Origin: Gammaproteobacteria bacterium
GTDB taxonomy: Bacteria; Pseudomonadota; Gammaproteobacteria; Steroidobacterales; Steroidobacteraceae
Direction: 5' to 3'
DNA length: 64,000 nucleotides
NCBI GenBank assembly: GCA_016874295.1
Contig: VGUH01000012.1
Coordinates: 1-64,000 of the forward strand
In this document: one piece after another, positions 23,965 through 33,500 of the stretch
Numbering within the stretch: the first letter of the stretch is position 1
How the letters are laid out: the number at the start of each line of letters is the position of its first letter
Program-made: the position numbers and the translations under genes
The notes under the pieces: model-generated
What the model saw: only the letters and a program-made list of their open reading frames with translations
Database searches by the model: none
Told to the model about the DNA's origin: nothing

Positions 23965-24678
23965 ATGACCGAACCTACCACCAGCGCCGATCTTGCCGAG
24001 TGCCTCGCGCCGACCCCGTTCATCGAGCGGGATGCGCCCGCCGTGCGGGAATTCGTCGCACGCGTCGTGGGCGACGCTCAAACCGATCTCGACAAGGCCG
24101 TTCGACTCTTCTATGCCGTGCGCGATGAGATCCGCTACGACCCTTATGGCATCGTTCTCAGCGTCGACGGCCTGAAAGCCACGACGACACTCGAGACGGG
24201 CAGGGGTTTCTGTATCTCCAAGGCCGTCCTTTTCGCCGCCGCTGCCCGTGCTGTCGGCATACCCGCGCGGCTCGGTTTCGCCGACGTGCGCAACCACCTG
24301 ACAACCGAGCGCCTGAAGGCAGAAATGGGAACCGACGTCTTCGCTTATCACGCGTTCACCGAGCTCTGGCTCGGAGGAAGGTGGCTCAAGGCAACCCCCA
24401 CCTTCAATCGCACTCTCTGCGAACGCTTCGGCGTCAACACGCTCGACTTCGACGGCAAGTCCGACTCGGTGTTCCATCCTTTTGACGCTGCCGGCAAGCG
24501 GCACATGGAGTATGTTCGCGACCGCGACCACGCGACCGATGTGCCGCTCGAGGACATTGACAGGGTGTGGCGCGAGTTCTACCCCGACACCTCCGCCAGC
24601 GAGCCTGCTGCCGCCACGGGGGACTTCGAGCGCGAAGCCGAGGAGGACACGGCGCGCGCGATCATGAAGGGACAATAA
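23965..24678 (+). CDS. Transglutaminase-like domain protein
   Basis: A 237-residue cytosolic protein with a transglutaminase-like (papain-fold) core: Cys in TGRGFCISKAVLFAAAARAVG, His in FAYHAFTELWLGGRW, and a probable Asn/Asp from KATPTFN. Upstream is FYAVRDEIRYDPYGI, the usual preceding helix. Prokaryotic members are mostly peptidases or amidohydrolases acting on cross-linked or modified peptides. ATG 23965. It ends 2 nt before the DmdA-like gene, so the two are likely co-transcribed and functionally linked. The link to DMSP or methyl-transfer chemistry is not established. Confidence 0.85.
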   Translation: MTEPTTSADLAECLAPTPFIERDAPAVREFVARVVGDAQTDLDKAVRLFYAVRDEIRYDPYGIVLSVDGLKATTTLETGRGFCISKAVLFAAAARAVGIPARLGFADVRNHLTTERLKAEMGTDVFAYHAFTELWLGGRWLKATPTFNRTLCERFGVNTLDFDGKSDSVFHPFDAAGKRHMEYVRDRDHATDVPLEDIDRVWREFYPDTSASEPAAATGDFEREAEEDTARAIMKGQ

Positions 24679-24680
24679 GA

Positions 24681-25784
24681 TTGTTCGGCATTACCCCGTC
24701 GGCGCGCCTGCGCCCATCCCCCTACTTTGAGGCAACCCTCTCCGAAGGCGTGACGGCCTTTACAACCTACAACCACATGCTCATGCCCACGAGCTTTGGA
24801 CACCCGGAAGCGGAGTACTGGCGGATCATCAATGGCGTATCGCAGTGGGATGTTGCCTGCGAACGCCAGGTGCAATTGAAGGGGCCGGATGCCGGGAGGC
24901 TTGCCCAGATCCTGGCACCGCGCGATCTGTCGGGATGCAGTATCGGCCAGGGGAAGTACGCGCCGCTCTGCAATCACGCGGGCGTCTTGATCAATGATCC
25001 CATCGTGCTGAAGCTCGCGGACGACCTCTACTGGTTTTCCATTGCGGACAGCAATATCTGGTTCTGGGCGCGGGCGATCGCCGAGGAGCGAGGTCTCACG
25101 GTGGAGGTGAGCGAACCCGATGTATCGCCGATGGCCGTCCAGGGGCCGAAGGCCGAGGATGTCGTGGCCTCCGTATTCGGCGATTGGGTCCGTGGCCTGA
25201 AATACTTCTGGTTCAGGGAAACCGCAATCGACGGCATACCCGTGGTCGTGGCCCGGTCCGGCTGGTCGAAGCAAGGCGGATTCGAGATCTACCTGAAAGA
25301 CGGCGCCAGGGGCACGCAGCTCTGGAATATCGTCAAGGAAGCCGGCAAGTCCCGGGACATCGGGCCGGGCAACCCGAACTGGGTCGAGCGGGTGGAAAGC
25401 GGGCTCATCTCTTATGGTGGCGATACCGACCGGGAGACCAACCCGTTCGAAGTGCGCATGGGCAAGTATGTCGACCTGCATGTTGCCGACGACGTGATCG
25501 GAATCAAGGCGCTGCGGCGTATCCATGCCGCGGGACCGCGACGACATTCGCTGGGCATCGTCCTGGAGGGCAAGGATCCCATCACGTTTGGATTCGCATG
25601 GAAAGACATTTGCAAGGACGGCGCGAAAGTCGGCGACCTCACGACCTGTACCTGGTCCTATCGCATGAAGAAGAACATCGGCTTTGCCCTGATCTCGACC
25701 CGCTGCAAGGCGGGTGACGCGATTGAAGTGGTCATGCAGGGTAAAGTCATTCCCGGCACGCTGACCGAACTGCCGTTCCTGTAG
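24681..25784 (+). CDS. DmdA-type dimethylsulfoniopropionate demethylase-like protein (GcvT fold)
   Basis: A 367-residue GcvT-fold methyltransferase. From memory of Ruegeria DmdA the match is close along the whole chain: TTYNHMLMPT (28-37), QWDVACERQVQLKGPDA (55-71), LINDPIVLKLADDLYW, DVSPMAVQGPKAEDV, VVVARSGWSKQGGFEIY and NWVERVESGLISYGGD. DmdA moves a methyl group from DMSP to tetrahydrofolate, giving methylmercaptopropionate and methyl-THF. Length is right for DmdA. The start TTG 24681 has GAAGGGAC upstream. Neighbours are an acyl-CoA dehydrogenase and an AcuI-type reductase, as in DMSP catabolism. Closely related non-DmdA demethylases exist, so DMSP itself is inferred. Confidence 0.75.
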   Translation: MFGITPSARLRPSPYFEATLSEGVTAFTTYNHMLMPTSFGHPEAEYWRIINGVSQWDVACERQVQLKGPDAGRLAQILAPRDLSGCSIGQGKYAPLCNHAGVLINDPIVLKLADDLYWFSIADSNIWFWARAIAEERGLTVEVSEPDVSPMAVQGPKAEDVVASVFGDWVRGLKYFWFRETAIDGIPVVVARSGWSKQGGFEIYLKDGARGTQLWNIVKEAGKSRDIGPGNPNWVERVESGLISYGGDTDRETNPFEVRMGKYVDLHVADDVIGIKALRRIHAAGPRRHSLGIVLEGKDPITFGFAWKDICKDGAKVGDLTTCTWSYRMKKNIGFALISTRCKAGDAIEVVMQGKVIPGTLTELPFL

Positions 25785-25860
25785 TTTCCAAACTCCGGTC
25801 GCCACGCGATGAAGGCGCTGGTCCAGGCCGCGGGCACACCGCACCATTCAGGAGATAGCC

Positions 25861-27036
25861 ATGTCCGAGAAGATTGACACCATCCTTGCAGCCGCGCGCC
25901 GACATTGCGACGAGGTGATCCGGCCCGAGGTCGATCGGTGGAATGCCGCGGGAAAGTGGCCGCGTCATGCGTCCGACAAGGCCGCCGCACTCGGCTTGAC
26001 CGGGCTCTACTGTCCCGACGAACTGGGCGGGCAGGGACTCTCGCTGGGCGACGGTATCCGGGTCTATGAGGAACTGGGGAAAGGCGACGGTGCCTATGCC
26101 TTTGCGTTGTCGATGCACAATATCTGCAGCTACGCGGTCTGCGGCTTTGGCACCGAAGCGTTCAAGAAGAAATGGGCGCGCGACCTGACCTCCGGGCGAA
26201 AACTGGCGAACTTTGCGCTGACCGAAGCGCAATCGGGATCGGATGCATCCGTCATGTATTCACGCGCCCGCATCAATGGTGACGGAACCTGGACCATCAG
26301 CGGTGCCAAGGCCTGGGTGTCGCTCGCCGGCGAGGCCGACGTCTATCTCACCGTGGTCAAGACCTCGGACGCGCCCGGACACAAGGACATGGCGATGATC
26401 GCCATCCCAAAGGAGGCCAAGGGCCTCAGCTTCGGCCCGCGCTATGAGACGCCTTCCTACAACTTCCTGCCGCTGTCCGAGATGTACCTGGCTGACGTCA
26501 CGGTGCCGCAGGAAAACATCATTCTGCCGGTGGGCAAGGGGCTTCAGGGCGCGCTCATGGCCATCGACATCGCGCGCGTTTCCATCGCCTCGGGCTGCTG
26601 CGGGCTGATGGAGGCTGCACTTGACACGGCACTCTCCTATGCCAAGAACCGCAAGATGTTTGGCGGCGTCAATCTCGACCTCGACGGCATCCTGTGGATG
26701 CTTGGCGACGTTGCGACCGAGCTCGAGGCTTCGCGCCTTCTGTATCGAGCTGCCGCCAATGCGCTGGGCACGCCGCAGGGCACGTTGCTTGCGGCGCACG
26801 CCAAGCGCTTCGTTCCGGACGCGGCGGTCAGGGCGGCCAACACCTGCACGCAGGTGCTCGGCGGCATGGGGCTCCTGAAACCCCATGGACTGGATCGGCT
26901 CAGCCGGCTGTCACAGATGCTGCGCATCGTCGATGGCACCACTGAAATTTCCCGCGTCGTGATCGGCCGCGCCTTGCAGAAGCGAGCCGCGGGATTGCCC
27001 GGCCTGCCGGTGCCGAAGGGCTTCGGCGAGACTTGA
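25861..27036 (+). CDS. Acyl-CoA dehydrogenase (FAD), possible DmdC-like role
   Basis: A 391-residue acyl-CoA dehydrogenase with the three usual domains. Motifs are FALTEAQSGSDASVMYSRA (FAD/substrate region), GAKAWVSLAGEADVYL, MFGGVNLDLDGILWMLGD and GGMGLLKPHGLDRLSRLSQMLRIVDGTTEISR. In classical short-chain enzymes the catalytic Glu lies in Y-E-G-T; here the motif reads V-D-G-T. In DMSP demethylation DmdC oxidises MMPA-CoA, but DmdC is longer (about 590 residues), so the role here is uncertain. RBS GGAGA before ATG 25861. It lies 12 nt ahead of the AcuI-type gene and 76 nt after the DmdA-type gene. Confidence 0.85.
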   Translation: MSEKIDTILAAARRHCDEVIRPEVDRWNAAGKWPRHASDKAAALGLTGLYCPDELGGQGLSLGDGIRVYEELGKGDGAYAFALSMHNICSYAVCGFGTEAFKKKWARDLTSGRKLANFALTEAQSGSDASVMYSRARINGDGTWTISGAKAWVSLAGEADVYLTVVKTSDAPGHKDMAMIAIPKEAKGLSFGPRYETPSYNFLPLSEMYLADVTVPQENIILPVGKGLQGALMAIDIARVSIASGCCGLMEAALDTALSYAKNRKMFGGVNLDLDGILWMLGDVATELEASRLLYRAAANALGTPQGTLLAAHAKRFVPDAAVRAANTCTQVLGGMGLLKPHGLDRLSRLSQMLRIVDGTTEISRVVIGRALQKRAAGLPGLPVPKGFGET

Positions 27037-27047
27037 GGGAGATGACG

Positions 27048-28034
27048 ATGAAGGCACTGCTTGTCGAAAAGGATGCCGACGGAAGGACCCAGGCGACGGT
27101 ACAGGAGATCGACGAGGCCCGCTTGCCCGAGGGCAATGCGAAAGTCGCGGTTGAATATTCGACGCTGAACTACAAGGACGGTCTTTGCATCGGGACCGGT
27201 GGCGGTCTGGTGCGGACCTATCCCCATGTGCCGGGAATCGATTTCGCAGGCACGATCGAGGCTTCCGACGATCCGCGTTACAGGCCGGGCGACAAGGTCG
27301 TGCTCACCGGGTGGCGCGTCGGCGAGACGCATTGGGGCGGTTATGCCCAGAAAGCGCGGGTCAGGGCGGATTGGCTGGTGCCACTGCCCAAGGGCCTCAG
27401 CTCACGGCAGGCGATGGCGGTAGGAACGGCGGGCCTGACCGCGATGCTCGCGGTGATGGCACTGGAAGATCACGGGCTGAAACCCGGGCAGGGACCGGTG
27501 CTCGTCACTGGTGCTGCGGGCGGCGTCGGTTCAGTGGCAACTGCCATTCTCGCCCGTCTCGGTCATGAGGTGGCAGGCGTCACCGGCAGGCCGGAAGCGG
27601 CTGATTACCTGTTGTCGCTCGGTGCGAAGCGCATCATCGCGCGCGCGGAACTCAGCGAGACGATCAAGAAGCCGCTCGAAAGCGAAACCTGGTCGGGCTG
27701 TATCGATGCGGTTGGCGGCGCAATGCTGGCCCGTGTGCTGGGGCAGATGAAGTATGGCGCGTCCGTGGCGGCCGTCGGACTTGCCGGCGGATCCGCGCTG
27801 CCGACCACGGTGCTTCCCTTCATCCTCCGCGGTGTCAACCTGCTGGGAATCGACTCCGTGATGCAGCCCTTCGCAAGCCGCTTGCGCGCCTGGCAGCGCA
27901 TCGCGTCCGATCTGCCGCTGGACAAGCTTGAGGCAATGATCGAACCGGCAACGCTGGGCGACCTGCCGCGCCTTGGTTCAGAAATCCTGAAAGGACAGGT
28001 GAGGGGTCGCGTCGTCGTCGATGTCAATGCCTGA
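27048..28034 (+). CDS. acuI: AcuI-type acryloyl-CoA reductase (MDR family)
   Basis: A 328-residue medium-chain reductase without zinc sites, of the AcuI/YhdH group. It has EYSTLNYKDGLCIG (40s), PHVPGIDFAGTIE (59-71), WGGYAQKARVRADWLVP, and the NADPH motif TGAAGGVGSVA (154-164). The C terminus is GRVVVDVNA. AcuI reduces toxic acryloyl-CoA to propionyl-CoA with NADPH, and in roseobacters acuI often sits with dmdA. The ATG at 27048 was chosen because GAGGGAG lies 6 nt upstream; ATG 27042 is too close. Its presence with the DmdA-type gene supports a DMSP or acrylate context; it can also serve general 3-hydroxypropionate/acrylate metabolism. Confidence 0.88.
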   Translation: MKALLVEKDADGRTQATVQEIDEARLPEGNAKVAVEYSTLNYKDGLCIGTGGGLVRTYPHVPGIDFAGTIEASDDPRYRPGDKVVLTGWRVGETHWGGYAQKARVRADWLVPLPKGLSSRQAMAVGTAGLTAMLAVMALEDHGLKPGQGPVLVTGAAGGVGSVATAILARLGHEVAGVTGRPEAADYLLSLGAKRIIARAELSETIKKPLESETWSGCIDAVGGAMLARVLGQMKYGASVAAVGLAGGSALPTTVLPFILRGVNLLGIDSVMQPFASRLRAWQRIASDLPLDKLEAMIEPATLGDLPRLGSEILKGQVRGRVVVDVNA

Positions 28035-28056
28035 GCTGGTACCAGGCGCACCTGCC

Positions 28057-29331
28057 TTACTTCGCGGCCGCGAGCGCCTGTTCGATATCCTCGAGGATGT
28101 CGTCGATGTGCTCGATTCCGATGCACAGGCGGATGGTGTCGGGCGTGACGCCGGCGGATTTCTGCTCGGCTTCCGTCAACTGTCGGTGCGTCGTGGAGGC
28201 GGGATGCGCGGCGAGTGACTTCGCGTCGCCGATGTTGACGAGGCGCTTGAACACCTTGAGCGCGTCGTAGAACTTCACGCCAGCCTCGAACCCGCCTTTG
28301 ATGCCGAATGTCAGGAGGGCTGACGGCCGGCCTTTCGTGTACTTCTGCGCGAGCGCAAAGTAGGGCGACGACTTGAGGCCCGCGTAGCTGACCCACGAGA
28401 CCGACGGGTGTTTCTCGAGGTGTTGTGCCACGGCCATCGCGTTCGACACGTGTCGTTCCATCCGCAGCGCGAGCGTCTCGATGCCCTGCAGGAACAGGAA
28501 CGCGTTGAATGGGCTCATGGCCGCGCCCATGTTGCGCAGCGGCACGGTCCGCGCACGGCCGATGAACGCTGCCGGTCCCAGCGCCTCCGTGTACACCACG
28601 CCGTGATACGCCGGCTCCGGATTGTTCAGCATCGGGAAACGCACCTTGTGCTCGGCCCACGGGAACTTGCCCGAGTCGACGATGATGCCGCCAATCGAGC
28701 TCCCGTGACCGCCCATGTACTTCGTCAGCGAATGGACGACGATGTCGGCGCCGAAGCTAATGGGCTTGAGCAGGACGGGCGTCGGCACCGTGTTGTCGAC
28801 GATGACCGGCACGCCATGCTTGTGCGCCATGGCCGTGATTGCTTCGAGGTCCGGGATGTTGCCCGCCGGGTTGCCGATGGTCTCGCAGAAGACCGCGGCC
28901 GTCCTGGCGTCGATCAGCTTCTCCAGTGACGCCACGCTGTCGTCCTTCGCCAGGCGGACCTCGATGCCAAGGTTCGGAAGCTCGTGCGCGAACAATGTGT
29001 ACGTCCCTCCGTACAGCAGGGGGACCGAGACGATGTTGCTGCCGGCGCGGGCGATGGTAATGATGGAGTAGGTGGTGGCAGCCTGGCCCGAGCTGAGCGC
29101 GAGCGAGGCGAGACCACCTTCGAGCGCCGCAACGCGCTGCTCGAGCACATCGTTGGTCGGGTTCATGATGCGCGTGTAGATGTTCCCGGGCACCGCGAGA
29201 TTGAAAAGATCCGCACCGTGCTGCGCGTTGTCGAACTCGTATGCGGCCGTCTGATAGATCGGCACCGCGACCGCCTTGGTGGTCGGATCGGTCTTGTAGC
29301 CTGCGTGAATCGCGAGTGTCTCGTCTCTCAT
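28057..29331 (-). CDS. metY: O-acetyl/O-succinylhomoserine sulfhydrylase (MetY/MetZ-type, PLP)
   Basis: A 424-residue Cys/Met-metabolism PLP enzyme. It opens DETLAIHAGYKTDPTTKAVA and contains YTRIMNPTNDVLEQRVAALE, SSGQAATTYSI and the PLP lysine Lys204 in VVHSLTKYMGGHG. The length and the extra loop FAHELPNLGIEVRL fit O-acetylhomoserine sulfhydrylases (MetY) better than cystathionine gamma-synthase. It joins activated homoserine with sulfide to make homocysteine, or with methanethiol to make methionine directly. It lies 28 nt after metA in the same operon, and faces the acuI gene 22 nt away. Confidence 0.9.
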   Translation of the reverse strand: MRDETLAIHAGYKTDPTTKAVAVPIYQTAAYEFDNAQHGADLFNLAVPGNIYTRIMNPTNDVLEQRVAALEGGLASLALSSGQAATTYSIITIARAGSNIVSVPLLYGGTYTLFAHELPNLGIEVRLAKDDSVASLEKLIDARTAAVFCETIGNPAGNIPDLEAITAMAHKHGVPVIVDNTVPTPVLLKPISFGADIVVHSLTKYMGGHGSSIGGIIVDSGKFPWAEHKVRFPMLNNPEPAYHGVVYTEALGPAAFIGRARTVPLRNMGAAMSPFNAFLFLQGIETLALRMERHVSNAMAVAQHLEKHPSVSWVSYAGLKSSPYFALAQKYTKGRPSALLTFGIKGGFEAGVKFYDALKVFKRLVNIGDAKSLAAHPASTTHRQLTEAEQKSAGVTPDTIRLCIGIEHIDDILEDIEQALAAAK

Positions 29332-29359
29332 TTGTTTTCGCCTTCTGTTCTGCGAGCGG

Positions 29360-30463
29360 TTACCGCTCGTGGGTGGGCAGGCTGTCCAGCGGCCTGCGCG
29401 GGTTGATGCCGTCCATGAAGGCACGGCGCCGGTCGAGATTCGTCAGTTGATACACCAGGCCGAGCCAGTTGTTGAAGATGGACTTGGCGGTGTCGGTCCA
29501 CGTGTTGTCCAGATGCGGGCCGATGTCGCGCTCCGGGAAGTCGGGCAGCACACGACCTGCGGCGTGCGCGACGGACGCGCGCTCGAGATACTCGGAAAGA
29601 ATGGCATATGACTCCTCCGGGATGTAGTGCTCCGGCAGCGGCGGCATCTCCCGCTCCCCGTTGAAATGTCGCATGACCTCACGCTTGTACTCCTTCAGCA
29701 GGCTGTTCGCGTCGTATTCAGGGTGGCCCTGGAAGTATATCCGCCGGAACTGATCTTCGCTGACGGCCATGTGCACGCCGGCCTCGTCGCTCTCGATCAG
29801 GATGGTGAGACCGGCGTCGAGGAAGTGCTGCCGCGTGATCGCGTTGTACCGCGAGTGCGGCACGTCGAAGCGCGTGTTGATCCCGCGCAACAGCGGATGG
29901 TGCGGCGCCACGACACGATGGCTGTACACGCCCCATTGCTTGCGCGGCAGCGGCACGCGGTCGATGCCGTGCAGGTACTTCATCAGCGCGTGCGTCGAGA
30001 GACAGGAGCAGAGCACGGACGTCACGTTTTCGCTCGCCCAGCCGATGACCTCCGTGAGCAGCTGGTAGAACGGTTCCTGCTCCAGCCGTGAAGTGACCAC
30101 GTTTGCCCCGGTGATGATGAGCGCGTCCAATCCGTCGGCGATGATGGATGCCAGGTCCTCGTAGTGATCTGCGATGTAGGCTGCCGTCGCCGCGCTGCGC
30201 GGCAGCCCGGGAACGGTGAAACAGTGTACGTAGAACTGGGCGATCTGGTTGGACGTGCCCACCAGCCGCATGAACTGCTGCTCGGTCACCTGAAACGCCG
30301 CGTCCGGCATCATGTTGAGCAAGCCGATGTGGAGCGCGCGAATGTCCTGGCGCTGGGCCTCGTCGGTGCTCAACACCGTGTGGCCGTGACGGCGCAAGTC
30401 CTGGAACGTGGGAAGTGTCGTGTGCGCAACAAGCGGCATGGGCGGTTCCGTCGCAGAAATCAT
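29360..30463 (-). CDS. metA: Homoserine O-acyltransferase, MetA family
   Basis: A 367-residue MetA-family enzyme (Class I glutamine-amidotransferase-like fold). The markers are LHIGLLNMMPDAAFQVTEQQ, TGANVV, catalytic Cys in VLCSCLSTHALMKYLHG, His in WGVYSHRV, and EYD in YFQGHPEYDANSL. It acylates homoserine with succinyl- or acetyl-CoA for methionine synthesis. The substrate depends on a residue I cannot assign safely. Start ATG 30463 or 30439. It is followed by metY, giving a two-gene methionine operon. No SAM riboswitch fits the 62-bp upstream gap. Confidence 0.9.
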   Translation of the reverse strand: MISATEPPMPLVAHTTLPTFQDLRRHGHTVLSTDEAQRQDIRALHIGLLNMMPDAAFQVTEQQFMRLVGTSNQIAQFYVHCFTVPGLPRSAATAAYIADHYEDLASIIADGLDALIITGANVVTSRLEQEPFYQLLTEVIGWASENVTSVLCSCLSTHALMKYLHGIDRVPLPRKQWGVYSHRVVAPHHPLLRGINTRFDVPHSRYNAITRQHFLDAGLTILIESDEAGVHMAVSEDQFRRIYFQGHPEYDANSLLKEYKREVMRHFNGEREMPPLPEHYIPEESYAILSEYLERASVAHAAGRVLPDFPERDIGPHLDNTWTDTAKSIFNNWLGLVYQLTNLDRRRAFMDGINPRRPLDSLPTHER

Positions 30464-30525
30464 AGGTTACATGAAGTTTCCATGACGCGGTCGCCCGGCT
30501 GCACGCGTGACCGCGGCGACGGAAC

Positions 30526-33500
30526 TCAGGCAGGCTGCGCGGCGCCGGCCGGGCCAGGTGCCGGGGCCGCAACCGACTCGATATCCGGCGGCAGCAGCTT
30601 GTACATCACCGGCGTCACGAGCCGCGCGAGCAGCGTCGAGCTGACGAGCCCGCCGATGATCACGATCGCGAGCGGCGAGTAGAGCCCGGAGCCCTGCACC
30701 GCGAGCGGCATGAGACCGCCGATCGCCGTCATCGAGGTCAGCAGGATCGGCAGGAAGCGGACCTCGCCGGCCTCGGCGATCGCGTCGTCGAGCGCCAGGC
30801 CCTTCACGCGCAGCTGGTTGGTGAAGTCCACCAGCAGGATCGAGTTCTTGATCTCGATGCCGACCAGGGCAATCATGCCGATCAGCGACGTGAACGACAG
30901 CGTGTAGCCGGTCAGGAACAGCGCGACCAGGGCGCCCGTGATGCCGAGCGGCACGACGCCGAACACGATCAGCATCGAGCGGAAGCTGCCGAACTCCAGC
31001 ACCAGCACCGCGAGGATGCCGAACACCGCCACCAGCATGGCGACACCGAGACCGGAGAAACTCTCGCTGCGCGCCTCGACTTCGCCGGCCGCGACGTAGC
31101 GGTAGCCAGGCGGCCAGGCGATGGCGTCGAGTCCCGCGATCACCTCGCGGGTCAGCGTGTCGGTCGCGTAGCCGGTGGCGGGCCAGGCGGTGACTGTAAC
31201 CGCGCGCTCGCGGTTGTAGCGCTTGATGAGCGGCGCGGCCGTCGTGAACCCCGGGCTCGTGATCTGCGCGAGCGGCACCTGTTCGCCGGTGACCGAGGAG
31301 ATCTGGATCCCGCGCAACAGGTCGAGCGTCGGCCGGCCCTCGATCGGCAGCCGCAGCGTGATGTCGTACTCGTCGCCATCCGGTTCGCGGAACTTGCCGG
31401 CGGAGAGGCCCGCCACGGCGAGGCGCACCGTGCGGTCGGCCTCGACTGCCGGCACGCCGAACAGCGCCGCCTTCTCGGTGTCGATATTCAGGTCGAGGTC
31501 GGTGCGCTGCAGGCGCACGGCATTCATCACGTCGCGCGTGCCGGGGACCGCGGCGATCAGCTTCTCGACCTCGGCGGCGAGCAGGCGCAGGGTCTCGATG
31601 TCCGGGCCGATGACGCGGATCTCGATCGGCGCTGCGACCGGGGGGCCATTCTCGAACTGGTGCACGCTGATGCGCGCGCCGGGATAGCCCGCGAATTCCG
31701 CGCGCAGCCCGTCGAGCAGGCGCTGCGTGCGGGCCGGATCGAAATCCTCGACTTCGGCGAAGACTTCGGCGAGGTTCGCGGCGGCGTTGCGCGACAGCAG
31801 GTTGTAGTAGACGCGCGGATTCTCCCGGCCGAGGTTGGAGAACCACCAGCGGATCCCCCCGGCCTGCGCCAGCCGCTCCTCGACGAAGCGCAGGGCCTTG
31901 TCGGTCTCGGCGAGGCTGGCGCCGTCCGGGGCCTCAATGCGCACCCGGAACTGCGGGATGTCCGCGGTCGGGAACAGGCTGAAGCCGATCGCCGGCACGA
32001 GCAGCAGCGAGAGCGCGAACACGCCGAGTGCCATCGCAAGAGTGCGGCGCGGGCGGGCGAGGCCCCAGCGCAGGGCGGGGCCGTAGAAGCGGTGGATCGC
32101 GCGCATGAGCGCCGCGAGCAGCCGGTCGGCGACCGCGTCAGCGCCATCAACGAATGTGCGCAACCGCGCCCAGGCGGTCGCCAGCCAGGGCTGGCGCGGC
32201 GTGCGCGGGGCGCCGCCGCGCAGCAGGCGGCTGGCGAGGAACGGGATGATCGAGAGCGCGACGAAGAACGAGGCCAGGATCGTGAACAGCACGGCCGCCG
32301 GCAGGGAGCGGACGAAGTCGCCGGCGCTCTCCGGCAGGAACAGCAGCGGCACGAACGCGAGCAGCAGCGTGACCGTGCAGCCGAGCACGGCCAGCCAGAT
32401 CTGGTTGGTGGCGGCGATCGCCGTATCGCGCCGCGGCATGCCCTGGCGCACGTGGCGCGCGATGTTCTCGACCACCACGATCGAGTCGTCGACCAGGAGC
32501 CCGAGCGCGACCACGAACCCGGCGATCGAGAGCTGGTTGAGCGAGAACCCGAAGACGTGCAGCGCGGTGAGGCCGATCGCGAGCGAGAGCGGAATCGAGA
32601 TCATGACGATGCCCGCGGCGCGCAGGCCGAGCGGCAGCAGCGTGAGCGCGACCAGGGCGATCGCGACCGTGAAGTCGAACTGCAGCCGCGACAGCCGCCG
32701 TTGCACGTTCTGCGACTGGTCGAAGCCGCGTTCGAGCCGCACATGGGAGGGCAGCGACGCTTCCAGCTGCGGCAGGCGCGCATAGATGGCGTCGCGGACC
32801 TCGAAGACGTTGAGGTTGTCCTTCATGCTCGCCGTGACGAACACGGCGCGCTCGCCGTTGAAGCGCCCGAGGTAGCGCTCCTCCTCGGCGCTCCACGAGA
32901 CTTCGGCGAGGTCGCGCAGCCGCACCACGCCCGCGCCGCGCGCGGCGACCACGGTAGCGCTGATCTCCTCGAGCGACTCGTAGCTGCCCGAGGTCTTGAG
33001 GTTGTAGCGGCGCAGGCCGACGTCCACGGCGCCGCCCGGGATGCCCGCGTTCTCGCCCTGCACCGCGGCGATGACCTGCCCGAGCGGGACGCGCGCGCTC
33101 GCGAGGCGTTCGAGGTCGATCGCGACCCGCACCTCGGGTTGCGGGTGGGCCCATGTCTCGGTGCGGCGCACGCCCGGCGCGGTCTCGATCAGCTCCTCGA
33201 GGTTCCCGGCGAGCTTGGCGAGTTCGCGCCAGCCGGCGGTCTCGCTGACCAGCGCGAACTGGACGATATTGACGGTGCCGGGCGTGAACTGGTGGATCTC
33301 GACCGAGAACACGTCGGCCGGAAGCGACGGTCGCACTACGTTGATCTCGCGCACGACCTCGTCGTACTTGCGGTCCGGGTCGGTGCCGTAGATGAACTCG
33401 ATCTCGATCAGGGCGAGGCCGTCCAGTGCCGTGCTGTTGAGGCGCTTGATGTCCTCGAGCCCGGCCAGCGCGTCCTCGATCGGGTCGACCACGAGTCGTT

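Noticed and set aside
30464-30525. SAM riboswitch or Met-box before metA
   Set aside because: The gap is only 62 bp and shows no conserved riboswitch stems or MetR/MetJ boxes.
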